Below are positions 1 to 5,845 of a stretch of DNA of 20,783 nt, piece after piece. The notes beneath the pieces were generated by a model. It was given only the letters and a program-made list of their open reading frames with translations. It searched no databases and was not told the DNA's origin. Position numbers and translations under genes: made by a program. The stretch's first letter is position 1; each line of letters opens with the position of its first letter. The stretch lies in NCBI GenBank assembly GCA_030157745.1, contig JAOAUE010000019.1, positions 1 through 20,783 of the forward strand, written 5' to 3'. This stretch comes from Minisyncoccota bacterium. GTDB lineage: Bacteria > Patescibacteriota > Minisyncoccia > Phycocordibacterales > UBA9973.

Positions 1-1
1 G

Positions 2-742
2 AACAACGAAATAGTTGACTCAGTCAAGGACGCTTTGAAGAAAAAACTCAGTTCGTCTATATATGGAACTTTTATTATTTATTGGTTGGTTTTCCATTGG
101 AAATTTGTCTATACGATTTTTTTTATAAGTGAAGATATAGTTTTAAAGACACAAGGTTTGTTAAAAAACGAGTATTTATCAATCATGTTTTTTGATTATA
201 AAAGTCTGTATTTTTGGGCTTCATGGGTATTACCTTTTCTTTTCACCTATACAACAATATGGATGTTACCAAAATACGTACTTTTGAAAGCTTTTGAGAA
301 AGAAGAAGAATATGAAACAAATAAGAGGGTTTTTAAAATAAGTCAAGAAAAGATGATTGAAAGCGCAAGGGCTAATCTAGAACAACAAACAGCAAAAAAA
401 ATTACTGCTGTAGCAAAGCAGGTAGTAGGAGAGAGAAAAATTAAAGAAGCAGACCCAACTATAGGTTGGAAAATAGATTTTGATGACTTTATTAAAACCA
501 GTTTTTACAAAAATTTTGACGCTTTAATTCAATCAATATATCAAGAGGGAGGTAGTGTTACTAAATTTAATGATTATGGCAATCTTAGGTTTCAAGTCAA
601 TAAGGATTTATTGGCTTATGCTCATACAAATGATCTTATAGGATTTACTAGAGATCCCGATAAGATCGCTTTAACTGAAAAAGGAAAGTTTTTTGTCAAA
701 CAATATTCTGTTTTAAATAATCGAGCTAATAATTTAGTATAA
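2..742 (+). CDS. Membrane protein with putative C-terminal winged-helix domain, 5' end cut by window
   Basis: The frame is open to the left edge: codons before the first possible start (TTG at 35) read NNEIVDSVKDA and run straight into KKKLSSSIYGTF, so the true start lies upstream and this is a partial gene. Two hydrophobic segments follow (FIIYWLVFHWKFVYTIFF, and the WVLPFLFTYTTIWMLP region). A charged, coiled-coil-like stretch (EKEEEYETNKRVFKISQEKMIESARANLEQQ) joins them to a soluble C-terminal part. The end (DLIGFTRDPDKIALTEKGKFFV) has the look of the wing of a winged-helix fold, with a 'LTEKGK' turn. The layout of two TM helices, coiled coil and soluble domain suggests a membrane-anchored regulator or sensor, but this is inference. 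I do not recognise a named family. No terminator hairpin is evident after the stop. Confidence 0.7.
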   Translation, partial: NNEIVDSVKDALKKKLSSSIYGTFIIYWLVFHWKFVYTIFFISEDIVLKTQGLLKNEYLSIMFFDYKSLYFWASWVLPFLFTYTTIWMLPKYVLLKAFEKEEEYETNKRVFKISQEKMIESARANLEQQTAKKITAVAKQVVGERKIKEADPTIGWKIDFDDFIKTSFYKNFDALIQSIYQEGGSVTKFNDYGNLRFQVNKDLLAYAHTNDLIGFTRDPDKIALTEKGKFFVKQYSVLNNRANNLV

Positions 743-904
743 ATAAAAGGCTTATTTATTAACCACCTCTTTGGCGTTATTAGTATTTTTGAAGGAGCTT
801 TTGGGTGCTAGGGTGGGCAAGGAGGCGAGATAATCCAACCTCCAAAAATTACCCCTCCATAAATAACCCTCATAAATAAAATAAATAAACCCTCCATTGT
901 TTTC

Positions 905-936
905 TATCTCTAATTCGCGCGAATAGTAGAATAGTT
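905..936. repeat. 32-bp near-repeat, copy 1, with perfect 12-bp palindrome
   Basis: This segment matches 1234-1265 at 29 of 32 positions. It contains the perfect palindrome ATTCGCGCGAAT at 913-924. Copy 2 is the end of the ArsR gene, and read in the corresponding frame copy 1 encodes ISNSRE-stop against ISNSLE-stop in copy 2. It is therefore either a remnant of a duplicated ArsR 3' end or an operator carried in both places. The rest of the 743-991 gap is AT-rich with several degenerate CCCTCCATAAATAA-like repeats (about 851-900) and no credible ORF. Confidence 0.75.
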
Positions 937-979
937 TGTTTGGGGATAAATACTTGTGGGGAAGTAGGGATGATTGTTT

Positions 980-985
980 TATAAT
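980..985 (+). promoter_or_regulatory. -10 box (TATAAT) of the ArsR gene
   Basis: A perfect TATAAT lies 6 nt before the ATG at 992. With the usual 6-7 nt to the transcription start, the message would begin at or next to the ATG, i.e. leaderless. This also argues for ATG 992 over the TTG at 974, which would lie upstream of the -10. Confidence 0.65.
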
Positions 986-991
986 TTAGTT

Positions 992-1255
992 ATGAAAGAC
1001 TTGGAAAGGTTACTCAAAGTTTTAGCCAACAGGCGTCGCTTGGAGATTATAAAATATCTCAAGAACAAAAAAGAAGCCACTGTAGCAGATATCGCTTCGG
1101 GCATAAAGCTTTCTTTTAAAGCTACGTCAAAGCACTTGGGGATACTTTATGGAGCAGATATTGTGGATAGGGAACAACGTAGTTTGCAGATGTATTATCG
1201 TTTACAATCAACCCTCAAACCTGTCGCTAAATATATCTCTAATTCGCTCGAATAA
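992..1255 (+). CDS. ArsR-family winged-helix transcriptional regulator
   Basis: An 87-aa protein beginning MKDLERLLKVLANRRRLEII. It has the ArsR/SmtB pattern: an opening helix 'LLKVLANRRRLEIIKYL', a helix-turn-helix around residues 31-55 (ATVADIASGIKLSFKATSKHLGIL; the KATSKHL part is the recognition helix) and a wing (DIVDREQRSLQMYYRL). There is no CxC metal-binding motif in the recognition helix, so metal sensing of the ArsR type is not supported and the inducer is unknown. ATG 992 is chosen because the -10 hexamer lies between it and the upstream TTG. Its last codons and stop fall inside repeat copy 2, directly upstream of the promoter of the next gene, which makes that membrane-protein gene a candidate target along with itself. 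Confidence 0.85.
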   Translation: MKDLERLLKVLANRRRLEIIKYLKNKKEATVADIASGIKLSFKATSKHLGILYGADIVDREQRSLQMYYRLQSTLKPVAKYISNSLE

Positions 1256-1265
1256 GAGAATAGTT
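1234..1265. repeat. 32-bp near-repeat, copy 2, at the ArsR 3' end
   Basis: It matches 905-936 at 29 of 32 bases. It includes the near-palindrome ATTCGCTCGAAT (1242-1253) and the ArsR stop codon. The palindrome abuts the expected -35 position of the promoter at 1276-1281, so a bound regulator could block the gene at 1288. Confidence 0.75.
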
Positions 1266-1275
1266 AATTTTTTAG

Positions 1276-1281
1276 TATAAT
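1276..1281 (+). promoter_or_regulatory. -10 box (TATAAT) of the 91-aa membrane protein gene
   Basis: TATAAT is followed by caagtt and then ATG at 1288, a 6-nt spacer identical in length to that of the ArsR gene. Leaderless transcription is predicted. Confidence 0.6.
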
Positions 1282-1287
1282 CAAGTT

Positions 1288-1563
1288 ATGTATAAAAAAG
1301 ATCCAATACAAGAAGCAGAAAAATTACTCAAAGGTGTCCACGATAGCGCTGGCAAATACACACAACCTGTTTTGAGCAGGTACCCGCTACTATTTGCATT
1401 TCTTGTTATCTTTAGTGTCTCAGCGATCATGAAAGGATTTGGAGATATCATTGCCAAGGTTGAGCTTTTCAAAAATCATCCTGCGCTTTTGATGGTTATC
1501 GGTATCGTTGTGCTTCTTTTAACTGGCAAACTCTATAAGTGGCTTCAAAAGGGAAGTGATTAA
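1288..1563 (+). CDS. Small two-TM membrane protein, unknown function
   Basis: A 91-aa protein. Residues 1-30 are polar and basic (MYKKDPIQEAEKLLKGVHDS...). Two hydrophobic helices follow at about 34-52 (LLFAFLVIFSVSAIMKGFG) and 65-83 (ALLMVIGIVVLLLTGKLY), with a short cytoplasmic-type tail. I recognise no family. It follows the ArsR gene by 32 nt but has its own strong -10 box, so it may be read both from its own promoter and by read-through. No catalytic motif is seen. Confidence 0.7.
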   Translation: MYKKDPIQEAEKLLKGVHDSAGKYTQPVLSRYPLLFAFLVIFSVSAIMKGFGDIIAKVELFKNHPALLMVIGIVVLLLTGKLYKWLQKGSD

Positions 1564-1574
1564 AAAAATTTAAA

Positions 1575-1596
1575 CCCCGCTCGGTATTGAGCGGGG
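1575..1596 (-). terminator. Intrinsic terminator for the minus-strand HNH-like gene
   Basis: The stem CCCCGCTC (1575-1582) pairs with GAGCGGGG (1589-1596) around a 6-nt loop. On the minus strand it is followed by a T-rich run (TTTAAATTTTTTT). There is no T tract on the plus side, so it mainly serves the minus-strand gene ending at 1603. Confidence 0.75.
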
Positions 1597-1602
1597 TGGG
1601 GA

Positions 1603-2106
1603 TTATGCGGCGATTGCCCTATATTTTTTGGGAATGGCTACATCTACTTTTTCATGAACAACATGCAAATGTGGTCTGTTGAACTTCATGCTAACAGTTC
1701 GGCATAGAAGGTCTATAGCTTCTTCTATGTCTTTGTTTTTAAAAACAATTTTCCAAGGAGGGCTTCCTATTTTGTTCATAATGAACGGGTGGCGCTCAAT
1801 CATCAATGTGATTATTTCGTCGATGGTTAATTCTGAAGGAAGAATTTCACCATTTTCTCCTTCATAGAAGAATTGGAAAAGGTTATTCCACCCATAAAAA
1901 TGTTTGAAGCACCAGATCTTGATAGTGATATTGCTGTAAGGGCCTTTTTGGTCCGACCTATCTTTTGGGTAGAGGTGGTGCCGGCTCATTTTTGCTGGAA
2001 TGTATAAGATATTTGGGATTTCAGGGTTAATGTGTTTTTTGTGTTTTACAATAGTGTATTTGCTATTAACGACAAGAAAAGGGTGATTGATATGCCTCTT
2101 GCGCAT
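1603..2106 (-). CDS. Hypothetical protein with an HNH-like motif
   Basis: A 167-aa protein. The centre reads IPAKMSRHHLYPKDR (about residues 37-51), then N58-I and, further on, FKHFYGWNNLFQFF, then SELTIDEIITLMIERH. The order 'RHH-x-PK-R', Asn, 'H..W..LF', 'LT.DEII' resembles the degenerate HNH-like proteins common in Patescibacteria (from memory of family patterns, not a search). Canonical metal ligands are only partly present, so nuclease activity is uncertain. It is transcribed alone on the minus strand, divergent from the MFS gene, and ends in a good terminator. No strong promoter was identified upstream of its ATG. Confidence 0.7.
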   Translation of the reverse strand: MRKRHINHPFLVVNSKYTIVKHKKHINPEIPNILYIPAKMSRHHLYPKDRSDQKGPYSNITIKIWCFKHFYGWNNLFQFFYEGENGEILPSELTIDEIITLMIERHPFIMNKIGSPPWKIVFKNKDIEEAIDLLCRTVSMKFNRPHLHVVHEKVDVAIPKKYRAIAA

Positions 2107-2237
2107 ATGAAAAGATTTGGTTTTAAAGAATGGGTTTGATCCCTACAAGCTCGATTTTTAGCTTATCAGAGGGTGTTTGAGCAAACTGTTTTTTGTAGTA
2201 TAAATCTTTTTTTAAAAAAACAAAACCCCTAAATCCC

Positions 2238-2246
2238 TGTTATAAT
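2238..2246 (+). promoter_or_regulatory. Extended -10 promoter (TGtTATAAT) of the MFS gene
   Basis: TGT-TATAAT ends 9 nt before ATG 2256. An AGGAG at 2247-2251 lies inside that 9-nt spacer and so would be mostly outside the mRNA if transcription starts 6-7 nt after the -10. Confidence 0.65.
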
Positions 2247-2255
2247 AGGAGCCTT

Positions 2256-3410
2256 ATGAAAACAAAGGTTTTGCTACTTATCACTATATTTATCGATGTT
2301 ATTGGTCTAGGAATCATTATCCCGGTACTGCCTTTCTATGTCCAAGGTTTTGGAGTTTCGGATGCTGTGGTGACAGTACTCTTTGCGGTTTATGCGCTTT
2401 TGTCTTTTCTCTCAGCGCCACTTCTCGGATCACTTTCGGATCGTATAGGACGGCGTCCAGTGCTTGTCATCAGTATCGCAAGTAGTGCTATAGGTTGGCT
2501 GGTTTTTGCTTCGGCAAAGAGTGTCTTTGTGCTTTTCCTCGGTCGCATCATCGATGGGCTAGCGGCGGGCAATATAACTAGCGCTCAAAGTGCGCTCGCA
2601 GATATCGCCAAGACTGACAAAGAGCGGACCGTAAATATGGGGCTCTTTGGTGCGCTCTTTGGTATCGGGTTTATCGTTGGGCCGGCAATAGGCGGAGCAT
2701 TGTCACATATCAGCACTACAGCACCGTTTTGGTTTGTGGGAATACTGGCGACACTGAACGCTATATTTGCATTCTTTTTCCTTCCAGAAACACATCATGC
2801 AAAAAAAGCAGATGCACCACTATCTATCAATCCTTTTATTCCTATTCGCGACGGACTTGCACTACCAGAAATGCGCAAAGTATTTGTAACTTGGTTTATC
2901 TTTGGTATCGCGCTTTCGCTCCAACAAGGAAGCTTTTCTCTTTATCTAGCTCGAGCTTTTGGTATGAATGCAAGCAACATAGGTCTTCTCTTCGGAGGTA
3001 TTGGGATACTCATACTTATCAACCAGCTAGTACTTCTGCGTCGAGTATGGTTCAAGCTCGGTACACCACGTGCCATAGGTCAAATAATGTTTATTGCCTT
3101 TGGTGTCGGAATGATACTCCAAGCGGTGCCACTGATACCAGCTCTTATCATAGGGCTTGTAGTTACAACCTTTAGTCAGGGAACACTTCGTGCTGTTTAT
3201 GGTGGAATGATCGCCAATGCAGCTCCCGAGAAAAGAGGAGAGTATATAGGTATCTCAGCTTCACTGATGTCACTCTCTATGGTGATCGGACCTTTTATCG
3301 CTACTTTTCTTGTGGCGCGAAATCCAGCAATCTCTTTTGTTGTTGCGGGAGCGCTCGGACTGATAGCTTATACGCTCAACATCAACTGGAAAAAAATCAT
3401 CAAAAAATAA
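2256..3410 (+). CDS. MFS transporter, Tet/TCR-like drug exporter family
   Basis: A 384-aa protein with about 12 hydrophobic helices, the usual MFS size. TM1 carries DVIGLGIIIPVLPFY, characteristic of Tet-type (DHA1) antiporters. The loop between TM2 and TM3 has MFS motif A, GSLSDRIGRRPVL (residues ~61-73). TM5 holds GFIVGPAIGGALSH, the motif C antiporter signature. A proton-driven export role at the cytoplasmic membrane follows from the family, but the substrate cannot be read from sequence. It stands alone between two divergent or convergent neighbours and has its own extended -10 promoter. Base composition is slightly less AT-rich than its neighbours, as is common for membrane transporters and not by itself evidence of transfer. 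Confidence 0.92.
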   Translation: MKTKVLLLITIFIDVIGLGIIIPVLPFYVQGFGVSDAVVTVLFAVYALLSFLSAPLLGSLSDRIGRRPVLVISIASSAIGWLVFASAKSVFVLFLGRIIDGLAAGNITSAQSALADIAKTDKERTVNMGLFGALFGIGFIVGPAIGGALSHISTTAPFWFVGILATLNAIFAFFFLPETHHAKKADAPLSINPFIPIRDGLALPEMRKVFVTWFIFGIALSLQQGSFSLYLARAFGMNASNIGLLFGGIGILILINQLVLLRRVWFKLGTPRAIGQIMFIAFGVGMILQAVPLIPALIIGLVVTTFSQGTLRAVYGGMIANAAPEKRGEYIGISASLMSLSMVIGPFIATFLVARNPAISFVVAGALGLIAYTLNINWKKIIKK

Positions 3411-3415
3411 GAGAA

Positions 3416-3435
3416 ACCCCTGTAGAAACAGGGGT
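3416..3435 (-). terminator. Hairpin terminator between convergent genes
   Basis: ACCCCTGT (3416-3423) and ACAGGGGT (3428-3435) form a perfect 8-bp stem with an AGAA loop on the plus strand. Read on the minus strand it is followed by TTTCTCTTATTTTTT, so it fits termination of the minus-strand gene ending at 3469. It begins 5 nt after the MFS stop and may also limit plus-strand transcripts. Confidence 0.65.
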
Positions 3436-3468
3436 CGTGGACGTTGTACTGTGAACCGGATGTCTTTT

Positions 3469-3831
3469 TTACGAAGGAACGCTTTCTCGGCGATATCCGT
3501 CGTAAATAGTTTTTGACTCACCAGGTGCTACCTGGCAGTCGACAGTCAGTTCTTTGAAATACAGATCGATTTGCCTGATTCCTGATACTTCATGAGGATA
3601 ATCAAAGTGTTCTTTGATGTAGATTTCCCGGAGCCATTTTGGCGGGTGTTGGTCAAATCTGATACTGAAAGAGTTACCTTTTTTGTAGTCTTCACTGTCT
3701 TCGATGTGCTGGCTAATGCCAGATAATACATCATCCAAAACATCAGCTCTTACGTTTGGGAACCACTCACGGATTTGAGATTTGGCAATTTCAAGCATCT
3801 CAACTTTCTTGCTGTCTTCTGTAAAGATCAT
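3469..3831 (-). CDS. Hypothetical 120-aa acidic protein
   Basis: No family recognised. The protein is soluble, with an acidic helical N-terminus (MIFTEDSKKVEMLEIAKSQI, then VRADVLDDVLSGISQHIEDSEDYKK), followed by a mixed region rich in aromatics and His (FDQHPPKWLREIYIKEHFDYPHE) and a C-terminal beta-like region (IRQIDLYFKELTVDCQVAPGES). No TM segment or signal peptide. The ATG at 3831 is chosen because a near-consensus sigma70 promoter lies 26 nt upstream. It is divergently transcribed from tspO over a 73-bp shared intergenic region. Confidence 0.75.
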   Translation of the reverse strand: MIFTEDSKKVEMLEIAKSQIREWFPNVRADVLDDVLSGISQHIEDSEDYKKGNSFSIRFDQHPPKWLREIYIKEHFDYPHEVSGIRQIDLYFKELTVDCQVAPGESKTIYDGYRRESVPS

Positions 3832-3856
3832 AATCTAATGGTTTTAGTTCAGGGTT

Positions 3857-3885
3857 ATATTAACCCGATATTTATATTTTGTCAA
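3857..3885 (-). promoter_or_regulatory. Consensus sigma70 promoter for the minus-strand 120-aa gene
   Basis: On the minus strand, TTGACA (3885-3880) is separated by exactly 17 bp from TAATAT (3862-3857). This is the best -35/-10 pair in the window. An inverted repeat GGGTTA-tat-TAACCC (3852-3866) covers the -10, a possible operator. Confidence 0.75.
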
Positions 3886-3888
3886 AAG

Positions 3889-3897
3889 TGATATAAT
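3889..3897 (+). promoter_or_regulatory. Extended -10 promoter (TGaTATAAT) of tspO
   Basis: TGA-TATAAT ends 7 nt before ATG 3905, so a leaderless start is predicted. It lies back-to-back with the minus-strand promoter, whose -35 is only 4 bp away. Confidence 0.65.
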
Positions 3898-3904
3898 CAT
3901 AAGT

Positions 3905-4303
3905 ATGAACAACTACACAAACTATAGCGAACTCATCAAGCCTTCGTGGGCACCGCCATCATGGATCTTTGGCCCGGTATGGAGCGTACTTTATATCTTG
4001 ATCGCTATTTCTTTTGGATCAGTTTTCAAAATGTTTTTTGAAAAGAAGGTGCCCTTTGTTGTGCTTTTGCCTTTTATTTTAAATATCTTTTTCAATCTTA
4101 TCTTTACTTGGATACAGTTTGGTCTCAAAAACTTGCCACTAGCTAGTATAGATATACTCCTTGTACTCGGGACTTTGGTTTGGGCGATGGTTGCTATATA
4201 TCCTCATGCAAAATGGATCACATGGATACAAATGCCATATCTACTATGGGTAGCCTTTGCAACAGTAGTGCAAATAACTATCACTTTTTTAAATATTAAA
4301 TAA
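3905..4303 (+). CDS. tspO: TspO/MBR family tryptophan-rich sensory protein
   Basis: A 132-aa membrane protein with the family hallmarks: KPSWAPPSWIFGPVWSVLY (residues 12-30), N-rich helix 'FILNIFFNLIFTWIQFGLKN', and 'MPYLLWVAFATVVQITITFLN' at the end. TspO proteins bind tetrapyrroles and related ligands in membranes. Typical members have five TM helices, whereas this one starts just before the W-x-PP-W motif and lacks the usual first helix, leaving about four. The -10 box 7 nt upstream supports this short start rather than a missed N-terminus. The stop overlaps the ATG of the DUF167 gene by 1 nt (TAATG), indicating co-transcription and translational coupling. Confidence 0.88.
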   Translation: MNNYTNYSELIKPSWAPPSWIFGPVWSVLYILIAISFGSVFKMFFEKKVPFVVLLPFILNIFFNLIFTWIQFGLKNLPLASIDILLVLGTLVWAMVAIYPHAKWITWIQMPYLLWVAFATVVQITITFLNIK

Positions 4304-4512
4304 TGCTTATCAAGGTAAAGGTATTCCCAGAAAGTGGAGAAGATAAAATAGAAATGGTAGATACTGAAAACTACAAAGTCTTTGTACGTGCTGGTGCGCA
4401 AAATGGCCACGCCAACAAAGAGGTGATTTATTTATTATCCAAGCATTTTGGAAGAGGGGTAAAGATGGTCTCGGGTGGCACTCGACCAAGCAAGATATTT
4501 GAAGTGTTATAA
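4303..4512 (+). CDS. DUF167 (YggU-like) family protein
   Basis: A 69-aa protein, short compared with the ~95 aa of typical members. It has the DUF167 core: a beta strand 'LIKVKVFPES', 'YKVFVRAGAQNGHANKEVIYLLSKHF' (the family 'G.AN..l...la..f' helix) and the 'VSGGTRPSKIFEV' C-terminal strand, matching the usual 'G..sr.K...i'. The biochemical function of the family is not established. It overlaps tspO by 1 nt, and its stop codon overlaps the -10 box of the next gene. Confidence 0.85.
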   Translation: MLIKVKVFPESGEDKIEMVDTENYKVFVRAGAQNGHANKEVIYLLSKHFGRGVKMVSGGTRPSKIFEVL

Positions 4513-4513
4513 T
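4505..4513 (+). promoter_or_regulatory. Extended -10 promoter overlapping the DUF167 stop codon
   Basis: TGT-TATAAT at 4505-4513 contains the TAA stop (4510-4512) of the DUF167 gene. The ATG of the next gene is 8 nt downstream at 4522. Confidence 0.6.
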
Positions 4514-4521
4514 TAGTCGGT

Positions 4522-4872
4522 ATGAACCCATTTAAAATATTGAAAATCAGAAAAACTATAAAAGAAGCTAGAGAAAATCCTGGTGCCTTAGCAGGCGAAG
4601 AGATCAGAGGTGTGCTTTGGGGTCTTTTTGTTATACCGATGATTATATGCGCTTTGGTGGTTGTACTGTTTTTCTTGATAGGATACACAGAGGTCTTGGG
4701 ATTTACTTGGGGATTTTTCAAAGTACTGTTTTGGATTTCTCTTTTTGTTAGTTTGGCTATATTTTCAGTAGTTAAAAAAATAATCAAAACAGTTGGTAGA
4801 GGCGCGACTGTAGCTACAAAAAAAGTAGTAGAAGTTGTCGGCGAGGAAGTAGATAATGAAAAAAGAGTTTAA
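4522..4872 (+). CDS. Small two-TM membrane protein, unknown function
   Basis: A 116-aa protein. The amphipathic, charged N-terminus (MNPFKILKIRKTIKEARENPG) is followed by two TM helices at about 31-56 (GVLWGLFVIPMIICALVVVLFFLIG region) and 62-87 (LGFTWGFFKVLFWISLFVSLAIFSVV region). The basic and valine-rich amphipathic C-terminus ends in acidic residues (VVEVVGEEVDNEKRV). I recognise no family. Its 3' end overlaps the DUF1905 gene by 17 nt in another frame, so the two are probably translated from one mRNA. Confidence 0.72.
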   Translation: MNPFKILKIRKTIKEARENPGALAGEEIRGVLWGLFVIPMIICALVVVLFFLIGYTEVLGFTWGFFKVLFWISLFVSLAIFSVVKKIIKTVGRGATVATKKVVEVVGEEVDNEKRV

Positions 4873-5137
4873 GATCAAAGCAAAAGTTTGGCTTTATCCA
4901 GGGCTTGGAGGATGGCATTTTGTGACTTTGGACAAAGCGCTTTCAGAAGAAATTAGGTCAAAATATAAAACAGGTTTTGTAAAAGTAGAAGCTAAGCTTG
5001 GTAAAACAACCTGGAATACCTCTTTATTTCCGCATAAACAATCAAAAAGCTATCTTCTTTGTATAAAAAAATCAATCAGAAAAGCTGAGGGTGTCATGGT
5101 CGGAGACGAAGTCGCTGTTTCGATAAAGATAATTTAG
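4856..5137 (+). CDS. DUF1905 domain protein
   Basis: A 93-aa protein matching the DUF1905 pattern: 'VWLYPGLGGWHFVTLDKALSEEI' (residues 11-33), 'VKVEAKLGKTTWNTSLFP', then 'YLLCIKKSIRKAEGVMVGDEVAVSI'. The family is a small beta-barrel domain, found alone or fused to a YdeI/OmdA-type helical domain, and its function is unknown. Soluble, with no signal. It begins inside the preceding gene. Confidence 0.85.
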   Translation: MKKEFKIKAKVWLYPGLGGWHFVTLDKALSEEIRSKYKTGFVKVEAKLGKTTWNTSLFPHKQSKSYLLCIKKSIRKAEGVMVGDEVAVSIKII

Positions 5138-5141
5138 ATAG

Positions 5142-5147
5142 TAAAAT
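5142..5147 (+). promoter_or_regulatory. -10 box (TAAAAT) of the transglutaminase-like gene
   Basis: TAAAAT is followed by a 6-nt spacer and ATG 5154. It is weaker than TATAAT but has the same leaderless geometry as neighbouring genes. The gene could equally be read through from upstream. Confidence 0.4.
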
Positions 5148-5153
5148 AAAATA

Positions 5154-5804
5154 ATGTTAAATTTTACCAAAAAAGAAATATCTATTTTAAAAAAGCTAAA
5201 TACTCCTGAGAAGCTTCAAGACTTTGTAAACGCTATACCTTTCAATCATGAGTTAAGTGGCCCTACCGCCAAAAGCCCAGCTAGAGTTTTGAGGGAGGGT
5301 AGTGCGCATTGTTTGGAAGCGGCTATCTTGGCTGCTTATGTATTTTCTCTGCACGGTCAAAAGCCTCTTTTGCTACATTTACAAACTACACCAAACGATT
5401 TTGAGCATGTCGTTGTACCATTTAAAAAAGGTAAGTTCTGGGGAGCGATATCCAAGACCAATCATAGTGTTTTGCGTTATCGAGATCCGGTATATAAAAA
5501 TATTCGTGAGTTGGTTATGTCGTATTTTCATGAATATACAACAAATGATGGGCAGAAGACGTTGCGTAAATATTCAGAAGTTTTGGATTTGAGAGCTTTT
5601 GGTACTGGTTGGGAGACTGAAGAGCAGGATTTATGGGGGATAGATGTTGAGCTTGGCAAAATAAAGCACTTTGATATTGTGCCCAAGGGGTTAAAACTAA
5701 GAAAAGCCGACAAAATAGAGCGCCTCGTGGGGGAGACTGTAGAGTGGCCTATTTTAAAGGCTAGAAAAAAGACCCTTGCCAAAAAATATAAAAATGTGGT
5801 ATAA
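5154..5804 (+). CDS. Transglutaminase-like cysteine-protease-fold protein
   Basis: A 216-aa soluble protein. Cys53 sits in 'GSAHCLEAAILAAYVFSLHG', His85 in 'NDFEHVVVPF', and an acidic residue in 'KTNHSVLRYRDPVYKNIREL' (Asp111) completes a plausible Cys-His-Asp triad in the order used by transglutaminase-like folds. The phrase 'GAISKTNHSVLRYRDPVY' is strongly conserved in a widespread but uncharacterised bacterial family (recalled from family patterns). The C-terminal third is basic. Whether it is a peptidase, amidase or cross-linker cannot be told. No signal peptide is present, so cytoplasmic. Its stop codon (5802-5804) lies inside the promoter of the zinc-ribbon gene. Confidence 0.8.
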   Translation: MLNFTKKEISILKKLNTPEKLQDFVNAIPFNHELSGPTAKSPARVLREGSAHCLEAAILAAYVFSLHGQKPLLLHLQTTPNDFEHVVVPFKKGKFWGAISKTNHSVLRYRDPVYKNIRELVMSYFHEYTTNDGQKTLRKYSEVLDLRAFGTGWETEEQDLWGIDVELGKIKHFDIVPKGLKLRKADKIERLVGETVEWPILKARKKTLAKKYKNVV

Positions 5805-5805
5805 T
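5797..5805 (+). promoter_or_regulatory. Extended -10 promoter (TGgTATAAT) of the zinc-ribbon gene
   Basis: TGG-TATAAT at 5797-5805 contains the stop codon of the previous gene. The expected leader is about 33 nt, one of the few true 5' UTRs here, with no clear Shine-Dalgarno. Confidence 0.6.
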
Positions 5806-5845
5806 AGAAGGATACTAGTAATAATTTAAGTACTCAAACAAAAAT

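Noticed and set aside
1162..1170. DnaA-box-like TGTGGATAG on the plus strand.
   Set aside because: Differs from the box at the last base and lies inside the ArsR coding region.
2247..2251. AGGAG before the MFS gene as Shine-Dalgarno.
   Set aside because: It sits directly after the -10 box, so most or all of it would be outside the mRNA; spacing to ATG (4 nt) is also short.
2729..3175. 148-aa open frame on the plus strand inside the MFS gene.
   Set aside because: Composition (Ser/Tyr/Cys/Thr-rich) is that of an out-of-frame shadow; the MFS frame has clear family motifs over the whole span.
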